Assembly: GCA_031254675.1 (NCBI GenBank) | Contig: JAIRTV010000387.1 | Span: 1-11,165, forward strand | Length of the DNA stretch: 11,165 nucleotides | DNA from: Planctomycetaceae bacterium | GTDB taxonomy: Bacteria > Planctomycetota > Planctomycetia > Pirellulales > Thermoguttaceae | Direction: 5' to 3' | Part shown: positions 5,797 through 11,165 of the stretch, in pieces | Layout of the letters: each line of letters begins with the position of its first letter | Numbering within the stretch: the first letter of the stretch is position 1 | The notes under the pieces: generated by a model | What the model saw: only the letters and a program-made list of their open reading frames with translations | What the model was told of the DNA's origin: nothing | Databases searched by the model: none | Program-made: the position numbers and the translations under genes

Positions 5797-7314
5797 ATGA
5801 CAAATTCTGATATGACAACAAATTTCGAAAATAATATCGGTCCCGACACCAAATCCACCGATTTAATATTGACCGCCGATATTCAAAAAGTCAGCGCCTG
5901 CGAACGACACGTCAAATTAACCATTCCACAATCCGAAGTCGAACGCCATTTCCAACAAGAATTTGACGAATTAGAAAAAAGTGCCTATGTTCCCGGTTTT
6001 CGCCCCGGGAAAGCACCACGAAAACTCGTCGAAAAACGATTCAGAAAAGATGTTTCCGACCAAGTTAAAAATACATTAGTCGTCAACGCCTTGGCTGTAA
6101 TGAATCAACGACAAGATTTTACCGCAATCAGCGAACCCAACTTTCAATATGACTCCTTAGTTTTGCCCGATGACGGACCTTTTGTTTTTGAATTTGGAAT
6201 CGAAGTGCGTCCCGAATTTGATCTGCCAGAATGGAGAGGTCTCAAAATCGAAAAACCAGTACGAGATTTTTCCTCCGACGATATCGACGCAACAATGCGA
6301 CAAATTCTGGAAACTCACGGTGAACTCAAACACAAAACCGAACCCGCCGAACTCAATGATTATATCGAAACAAAATTGACATTCAAATTAGGCGAGCAAA
6401 TTCTTTCTTCGATCAATCAGGAAACCATACGGATTTGTCCAACACTTTCGTTTCACGATGGTTCCATTGGGAATGCCGATACGTTGTTAACCGGAGCCAA
6501 ACCAGGCGACGTAATCACAACCACAATCACCTTAACAGAAGATGCCGCCAATCCTGAATTGCGTGGAAAAACGGTTGATGTGGTTTTTGAAATTCTGGCG
6601 GTCAAAAAATTAGTCGCTCCGGCTCTTTCCGAAACCTTTTTAGAACGTCTCGGCGACTATAAAAGCGAAACCGAATTTCGCGAATCAGTTCACGACATGT
6701 TGCAGCGTCAATTGGAACTCGAACAACGAGTTCAGGCTCGCCGTCAGTTAACCGAAGCTCTGGTTATCACCGCCAACTGGGAACTACCGCCAACATTGCT
6801 CCAACGTCAATCCGAACGAGAATTTCGACGGAAAATTCTAGAATGGCAACGAAGCGGTTACAGCCAAGAAACAATTCAAGCCTACGCCAATACTTTACGC
6901 CAACACAATACCGAAGAAACAACCCGCGCCTTAAAAGAACATTTTATTCTCGAAAAAATCGCCGAAGTTGAGAATATTATGGAAACGGAAGAAGATATTG
7001 AGTTGGAAATCAGACTGATTGCCGCACAAAAAGGATTGTCGCCGCGACGAGTTCGTGCCCATCTCGAAAAAGCAGGCGAAATGGATATCTTGCGAAATCA
7101 AATCATTGAACGAAAAGTGATTGATTTAATTTTTGAGCACGCGACTTTCAAAGAAGTTCCGTTTCAATTTCGACCTTCAAACGAAAACGCAATTGATTGG
7201 GCGGTTGCCTCTGACCCCAACGCGATTGCAGAAGCAACCACAGAAGACCTAAAAGCTTTTCGCCGAGAAATCGACTCCAAGAAAAAAATAGATAATAACG
7301 CCAAAATTAAATAA
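5797..7314 (+). CDS. tig: Trigger factor (ribosome-associated chaperone)
   Basis: Trigger factor binds near the ribosome exit tunnel and shields nascent chains. Numbered from ATG 5797 (505 residues), the ribosome-binding domain occupies about 1-135 and contains the signature loop GFRPGKAPRK at 67-76. A middle domain at about 187-270 corresponds to the FKBP-type prolyl isomerase. A helical, charged C-terminal chaperone domain follows to the end. The middle domain lacks the usual DFxG and GFExG elements (it reads YIETKLTFK and LLTGAKPGD), so isomerase activity is doubtful. Longer than the roughly 430 residues of E. coli TF because of N- and C-terminal extensions. The frame is open back to TTG 5755, but ATG 5797 or 5812 are likelier starts; none has a ribosome site. 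A GspE-like ATPase gene follows 22 bp later, where many bacteria have clpP. Confidence 0.93.
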   Translation: MTNSDMTTNFENNIGPDTKSTDLILTADIQKVSACERHVKLTIPQSEVERHFQQEFDELEKSAYVPGFRPGKAPRKLVEKRFRKDVSDQVKNTLVVNALAVMNQRQDFTAISEPNFQYDSLVLPDDGPFVFEFGIEVRPEFDLPEWRGLKIEKPVRDFSSDDIDATMRQILETHGELKHKTEPAELNDYIETKLTFKLGEQILSSINQETIRICPTLSFHDGSIGNADTLLTGAKPGDVITTTITLTEDAANPELRGKTVDVVFEILAVKKLVAPALSETFLERLGDYKSETEFRESVHDMLQRQLELEQRVQARRQLTEALVITANWELPPTLLQRQSEREFRRKILEWQRSGYSQETIQAYANTLRQHNTEETTRALKEHFILEKIAEVENIMETEEDIELEIRLIAAQKGLSPRRVRAHLEKAGEMDILRNQIIERKVIDLIFEHATFKEVPFQFRPSNENAIDWAVASDPNAIAEATTEDLKAFRREIDSKKKIDNNAKIK

Positions 7315-7336
7315 ATCACAAATATTGTTTATCGCC

Positions 7337-8593
7337 ATGTTGCAAACTCTTACCGAACATTTTGAAACATGGCTTCTGGAATCGCGGAAACAGTCGGGCG
7401 ATTTTATTGTTGTGTTGCTTGATAAAATTCTTGTTGGTGCAGCGTTGTTGTCGGCAAGCGATATTCATTTTCAACCAAGTCGCAACGGTGTTGAGATACG
7501 GTTTCGTATTGACGGTGTTTTGCATATTCTTGGCTGTTTGCCGTTGGAACATTCTGCTCAGATTGCGGCGCGGCTCAAAGTTTTTGCGGGTCTTTTGACT
7601 TATAAAGTTGATGTGCCTCAAGAAGGACGTGTTCGAAGTGGGCGAGTTGCCGGAATTGCCCAAGAAATGCGAATCAGTTCCGCACCAACACTTTTTGGAG
7701 AACGAATTGTTGTTCGTTTTTTTTCGCCGGAAAATCAATGTCAATCAATAGAATCGCTTGGCTTCGAAGAGTCGATTCAGCAACATCTTCGCGAAACGGT
7801 TGCGCGGCGGAGTGGAGCGGTTTTGATTGTGGGACCTTCGGGCAGCGGCAAAACAACAACCGCGTATGCGTTGCTTCGTGAATTGGCAAATTGTCGCGAA
7901 ACAATTCGCAGTATTGTTTCGTTGGAAGACCCGATTGAACATGCGATTGACGGCGTGGCGCAAATTGAAATTTCGTCCTACTTCGATTCCGGCGGAGCGG
8001 AACACAATGAAAAATCTCGTACTTTGACGCTTGATCGGATGTTGCAATATATGATGCGGCAAGACCCTGAAGTCTTGATGGTTGGCGAGATTCGGGAACG
8101 CCGAACAGCGGAAGCCGCATTTCAAGCGGCGTTGACCGGACATCTTTTGATCAGTACTTTTCACGGCGGCAGTGCGGCGGAATCAATTGGTCGTTTTCTG
8201 GAACTTGGGATCGAACCGTTTGTTCTTCGGAGTAGTATTGCGTTTTTACTTTGCCAACGACTATTACGCCGACTTTGTTCGTGTTCGGCAAAAGTGGAAC
8301 AACCGTTAAAAATCCGTCTTCAAGGTAACAATTTGACGGTTCGGCAATATTTTGAACCTTGTGGTTGTTCCAATTGCGGCGGAACCGGTTATGCGGGGCG
8401 GATTCCGGTTGCGGAGATTTTGCCGCTTGAAAACGAAGAAATCGCCCACGCCATTCTAGAACGCCGTGCCACAGGAACTCTTCAACAGTTGGCGTTGCAA
8501 CAAGGAATGATACCGCTTGTTGACAATGTTGTTCGCTGTATTGAAACCGGTTCTACATCTCCATTGGAGGCAAAACGTGTTCTCGGTCATTAA
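7337..8593 (+). CDS. GspE/PilB-type secretion/pilus assembly ATPase, short form
   Basis: A hexameric cytoplasmic ATPase of the type II secretion/type IV pilus family, 418 residues from ATG 7337. A TTG four codons upstream is less likely. Visible motifs: ASDIHFQP at 40-47, Walker A GPSGSGKTTT at 166-175, Asp box VSLEDPIE at 194-201, Walker B LMVGEIR at 247-253, and His box TGHLLISTFHG at 267-277. Cysteine pairs (LCSCS, then CGCSNCGGTGYAGR) presumably hold the zinc of the C-terminal domain. The N-terminal N1 domain of full-length GspE/PilB (about 500-570 residues), which docks to GspL or the pilus platform, is missing, so the partner may differ. No other secretion gene is adjacent. It follows tig by 22 bp and is probably cotranscribed. 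It could drive pseudopilus assembly of DUF1559-type prepilins, but that is only inference. GspE versus PilB cannot be decided. Confidence 0.92.
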   Translation: MLQTLTEHFETWLLESRKQSGDFIVVLLDKILVGAALLSASDIHFQPSRNGVEIRFRIDGVLHILGCLPLEHSAQIAARLKVFAGLLTYKVDVPQEGRVRSGRVAGIAQEMRISSAPTLFGERIVVRFFSPENQCQSIESLGFEESIQQHLRETVARRSGAVLIVGPSGSGKTTTAYALLRELANCRETIRSIVSLEDPIEHAIDGVAQIEISSYFDSGGAEHNEKSRTLTLDRMLQYMMRQDPEVLMVGEIRERRTAEAAFQAALTGHLLISTFHGGSAAESIGRFLELGIEPFVLRSSIAFLLCQRLLRRLCSCSAKVEQPLKIRLQGNNLTVRQYFEPCGCSNCGGTGYAGRIPVAEILPLENEEIAHAILERRATGTLQQLALQQGMIPLVDNVVRCIETGSTSPLEAKRVLGH

Positions 8594-8897
8594 CATCAGT
8601 TCATATCGTCGCGTTAACATCGGTTATTAAATTGCCGTCCGTGTCTTTTGAGTTCAATCTTTTAATTGCGATGATCGTGTTGATTTCGGGACGGAGTACA
8701 AACCCGTCATAATATGAATAATCCGTTTCCAAATGGAAAGTCTTCTCTCAAATAGAACTCCTAACCGATCAATCATTCATGACCGATTACTACTTTAAGA
8801 AACCAATTGTGTTGGCTTTTGAGTAGCATGGAAGAAAAGAGGGATTCAAGGACTGAATAAATATTCTAAAAAACTATCAAATCCCCTCAGCGAAACC
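8594..8897. other. 304-bp intergenic region with one short minus-strand open frame
   Basis: Between the GspE-like ATPase and the GAF gene. No clear terminator or promoter is seen. On the minus strand 8601-8747 is open for 48 codons plus stop. From TTG 8732 it would encode 43 residues including DYSYYDGFVLRPEINT and SKDTDGNLITD. The composition is protein-like, but there is no ATG, no ribosome site and no family I recognise. It could be the tail of a lost gene or a small protein. Confidence 0.3.
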
Positions 8898-9764
8898 ATG
8901 AATGACGAATTTTATGACGATAATTTACGAGCCTTCCCCGGACCGAAAGCTCTTTTGGATTATGAAGATGTTCCTTTTTTCGGGAGTCTGCCCGAACTAT
9001 TACGATCAATCCGTTCTATCTTTGGACTCGAAATCGAATTTATTCGTGCCGGCGGGACATTGCCGGATATGATGGCTCGCTGTTTCACAATCAAGGTCGA
9101 AAATGGAAAATCACCTGGTTGTCTCGCCTTGCTTCCATCAAAACATATTCGAAATCACTCCATGAATTTTTCCGAACAAGATAATTTTCTCACGTCATTG
9201 GCATTGCTCCTCGGCGACGCTTACCGTTGGCAACAAATGTTTCGGAAATACGAAGCCGAACTCGCTTCATTGGTTCCCGTTCCCGTCACCGACACCAACG
9301 AACCACGATTCGCCGAAACTCTTTTCAATGTCCTGAAAGAAGGCGCGAAAATTTTGGATTGCCATGCGGCGTCGTTTTATATTTTGGAAACGGCAACGAA
9401 TTTATTGAAATTGCGTTCTTGTTGGGGATTACCGGAAGAGCGGTTGCTTGATGCTCCTCGTTTGTTGCATGATTCGATGGCGGATCTGGAAGCGATTCTT
9501 GGGCAAGCGGTTATTTTGAACGAAGATTATCTTTTTGAAATCTGGGGTGCGCCGGAAGATTTTCCGGCGGCGGTTTGTGTGCCGGTTTCCTCGCCGGTGT
9601 CGATTATTGGAACGCTTTGGTTTTTTTCCAACCGGCAACGTCATTTTTCAGAACACGATCTCCGGTTACTGGAAATTATTACCGGACGTCTTGCGGCAGA
9701 AATTGAACGCGCCTCGTTGCTCCGCGAACTGGAACGTTCCCGAAATCTAAAAGCAAGCGCTTGA
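8898..9764 (+). CDS. GAF-domain protein
   Basis: A 288-residue soluble protein with no signal peptide or membrane segment. The C-terminal half (about 138-275) is a GAF domain: FAETLFNVLKEGAKILDC, then ASFYILE, the beta strands VCVPVSSPVSIIGTLWFF (226-243), and the closing helix FSEHDLRLLEIITGRLA (250-266), which continues as a possible coiled coil to about 282. The N-terminal half (28-115) appears to be a second, diverged GAF-like module, since FSEQDNFLTSLALLLGDA at 91-108 echoes the closing helix. GAF domains bind small molecules or mediate dimerisation; the ligand is not evident. No kinase, phosphatase or cyclase domain is attached, so it probably acts as a sensor or partner for another protein. 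ATG 8898 is the chosen start; no Shine-Dalgarno is visible. miaB follows 77 bp later in the same direction. Confidence 0.85.
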   Translation: MNDEFYDDNLRAFPGPKALLDYEDVPFFGSLPELLRSIRSIFGLEIEFIRAGGTLPDMMARCFTIKVENGKSPGCLALLPSKHIRNHSMNFSEQDNFLTSLALLLGDAYRWQQMFRKYEAELASLVPVPVTDTNEPRFAETLFNVLKEGAKILDCHAASFYILETATNLLKLRSCWGLPEERLLDAPRLLHDSMADLEAILGQAVILNEDYLFEIWGAPEDFPAAVCVPVSSPVSIIGTLWFFSNRQRHFSEHDLRLLEIITGRLAAEIERASLLRELERSRNLKASA

Positions 9765-9765
9765 A

Positions 9766-9793
9766 TAGTGGAGAGCGGAGAGTAAAAGAACGG
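9766..9793. repeat. Purine-rich simple repeat, copy 3
   Basis: TAGTGGAGAGCGGAGAGT followed by AAAAGAACGG, immediately after the GAF stop codon. It uses the same GTGGA/GAGAG units as the reverse strand of 4645-4680, so it is the same repeat family in opposite orientation. It appears to be intergenic filler between the GAF gene and miaB. Confidence 0.4.
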
Positions 9794-9841
9794 AAACATT
9801 ATTGATATTCTTAATCGCTAATCCTTGATTTTGACCAATCA

Positions 9842-11165
9842 ATGCAGCAGAAGTTTTATATTGAAACGGTTGGTTGTCAGATGAACGTGTTGGATAGCGA
9901 ACTGGTTTATTCCGGTTTGGTTCAATCCGGTTTGTTGCCGACACCAGACCGAGACAACGCCGATGTCATTTTATTCAACACGTGCAGCATCCGACAACAC
10001 GCCGAAGATAAAATTTATAGCGCACTCGGTCGCTTAAAACATTGGAAAACGTCAAAACCTTACGGAATTTTGGGCGTGATTGGTTGTATGGCTCAGAAAG
10101 ATCAAAAGATGATTTTTCAACGTGCGCCTCATGTTGATCTTGTTCTTGGTCCCGGTCAGTTGGAATTACTTCCCGAAACGGTTCACCAACTTCTCGACGA
10201 AAAATTGCAACAACATCATGCCGATCAGGAATGGGATTCCGGCAAAAAACTTCTGGTGAGTCTCAAACGTCAGGAACATCGCCATGCCGAAGTCGCTGAA
10301 AGTTTCCGGCTTTTCGATCCCGTCCGCAATCCAACAGCAAGACTCAATCGGTTTCAGGCAATGGTTCGGATTATGTTTGGTTGCGACAAATTTTGCACGT
10401 ATTGTATTGTTCCGTCTGTTCGGGGACCGGAACAAAGCCGGTCACCGCAAGATATTCTCGACGAAATGCGGGCGTTGGTTGGGCAAGGCGTTGTCGAAAT
10501 CACGCTGATCGGTCAAACGGTCAATTCGTATCGTTACCGCGAAGGCGGAAAAACCACACGGCTTGCTGATCTTCTTTATCAGGCGTCGGAAATTGACGGG
10601 TTGCGGCGGATTTGTTTTGTTACGAATTATCCTCGCGGTATGGACGACGATTTGCTTCAAGCGGTACGGGATTTGCCGAAAGTGTCCAAACATCTTCATA
10701 TTCCGGCTCAAAGTGGTTCGGATACGGTGTTGCAACGGATGAAACGGCATTATTCCGCTTCGGATTACCGTGAACTCGTTGACCGAATTTACGCAACTAT
10801 TCCCAATGTCTCAATGACTTGCGATTTAATTGTTGGTTTTTGCGGCGAAACAGACGAAGAATTTCAGCAAACTGTCGAATTAGTTCGATATTGCCGATTC
10901 AAGAATAGTTTTATTTTCAAATACAGCGAACGCCCTGGTACAAAATCCGCCGAACTTTATCCCGATGACGTACCGGAATTGGTCAAGAAAAGCCGGAATC
11001 AGGAGTTGCTCGAAATTCAGGACAAGATCGCACGCGAACAAAATAAACAGTTTATTGGCAAAACGGTTGAAATTCTTGTGGAGGGAATTACCAAACAATT
11101 GGAAACCGGTGGAGTGCAACTTTCCGGTCGAACATGGTGTGATCGGATTGTCGTCTTCAATGCAC
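9842..11165 (+). CDS. miaB: tRNA-2-methylthio-N6-dimethylallyladenosine synthase MiaB (3' end outside window)
   Basis: A radical-SAM methylthiotransferase that adds the 2-methylthio group to i6A37 of tRNAs reading UNN codons. The frame is open from ATG 9842 to the right edge, 441 residues. The N-terminal UPF0004 domain holds the three cysteines of one 4Fe-4S cluster: C12 (ETVGCQMN), C48 (NTCSIRQ) and C82 (IGCMAQ). The radical-SAM motif GCDKFCTYCIVP gives C181, C185 and C188. Further MiaB landmarks are RGPEQSR (194-200), LIGQTVNSY (222-230), IPAQSGSD (287-294) and IVGFCGETDEEF (330-341). A TRAM domain begins near 403 and is cut by the window edge, probably with little missing. RGPEQSR in place of the common RGRExSR is a form I associate with planctomycetes. 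MiaB is preferred over MtaB or RimO because of the MQQKFYIETVGCQMN start and NTCSIR. No Shine-Dalgarno is seen. Confidence 0.96.
   Translation, partial: MQQKFYIETVGCQMNVLDSELVYSGLVQSGLLPTPDRDNADVILFNTCSIRQHAEDKIYSALGRLKHWKTSKPYGILGVIGCMAQKDQKMIFQRAPHVDLVLGPGQLELLPETVHQLLDEKLQQHHADQEWDSGKKLLVSLKRQEHRHAEVAESFRLFDPVRNPTARLNRFQAMVRIMFGCDKFCTYCIVPSVRGPEQSRSPQDILDEMRALVGQGVVEITLIGQTVNSYRYREGGKTTRLADLLYQASEIDGLRRICFVTNYPRGMDDDLLQAVRDLPKVSKHLHIPAQSGSDTVLQRMKRHYSASDYRELVDRIYATIPNVSMTCDLIVGFCGETDEEFQQTVELVRYCRFKNSFIFKYSERPGTKSAELYPDDVPELVKKSRNQELLEIQDKIAREQNKQFIGKTVEILVEGITKQLETGGVQLSGRTWCDRIVVFNA

Noticed and set aside
7316..8164. Three overlapping minus-strand frames of 139-148 codons within the GspE-like gene
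   Set aside because: They are shadows produced by the codon use of the ATPase gene, whose motifs prove the plus-strand frame.

Overview
The window most likely comes from a planctomycete, probably of the Pirellulales type, with moderate GC content. This is inferred from gene content, because no rRNA or other marker is present to place it. The main clues are a DUF1559 protein with a prepilin-type leader and a C-terminal H-X9-DG motif, a MiaB with the RGPEQSR variant, two Gfo/Idh/MocA dehydrogenases, a trigger factor with a degenerate isomerase domain, and very few Shine-Dalgarno sequences.

Left part, 1-4970, mostly minus strand. A response-regulator receiver domain runs off the left edge. Beyond it is a gap holding a possible tiny plus-strand transcription unit (promoter-like boxes, a 46-codon ORF and a T12 tract). 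Two Gfo/Idh/MocA oxidoreductases follow, the second resembling UDP-GlcNAc 3-dehydrogenase (GnnA). After a 508-bp gap with an 11-bp inverted repeat comes a DUF1559 pilin-like gene. It has the clearest expression signals in the window: TTGACA-N17-TAAACT, then AAGGAG seven bases before an ATG. Between that ATG and the DUF1559 frame lies a run of 12 C (G on the coding strand) that puts them out of frame.

Middle, 4970-5700. About 450 bp without a confident gene, possibly decayed coding sequence, then a tRNA-Gly(GCC) with a good sigma-70-type promoter and two downstream hairpins, the second a convincing terminator.

Right part, 5755-11165, plus strand. Trigger factor (tig) and a short GspE/PilB-type ATPase are separated by 22 bp and probably cotranscribed. 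A 304-bp gap follows, then a GAF-domain protein and miaB, which runs off the right edge.

Functionally this is a mixed chromosomal housekeeping region: protein folding (tig), tRNA supply and modification (tRNA-Gly, miaB), sugar-nucleotide or other oxidoreduction (two Gfo/Idh/MocA enzymes), signalling (receiver, GAF) and type II secretion/type IV pilus-like parts (DUF1559 and GspE-like ATPase). I found no CRISPR array, intact insertion sequence, phage or defence system. The observation most worth checking is the G12 tract at the 5' end of the DUF1559 gene, which could be a phase-variable switch or a homopolymer sequencing error.
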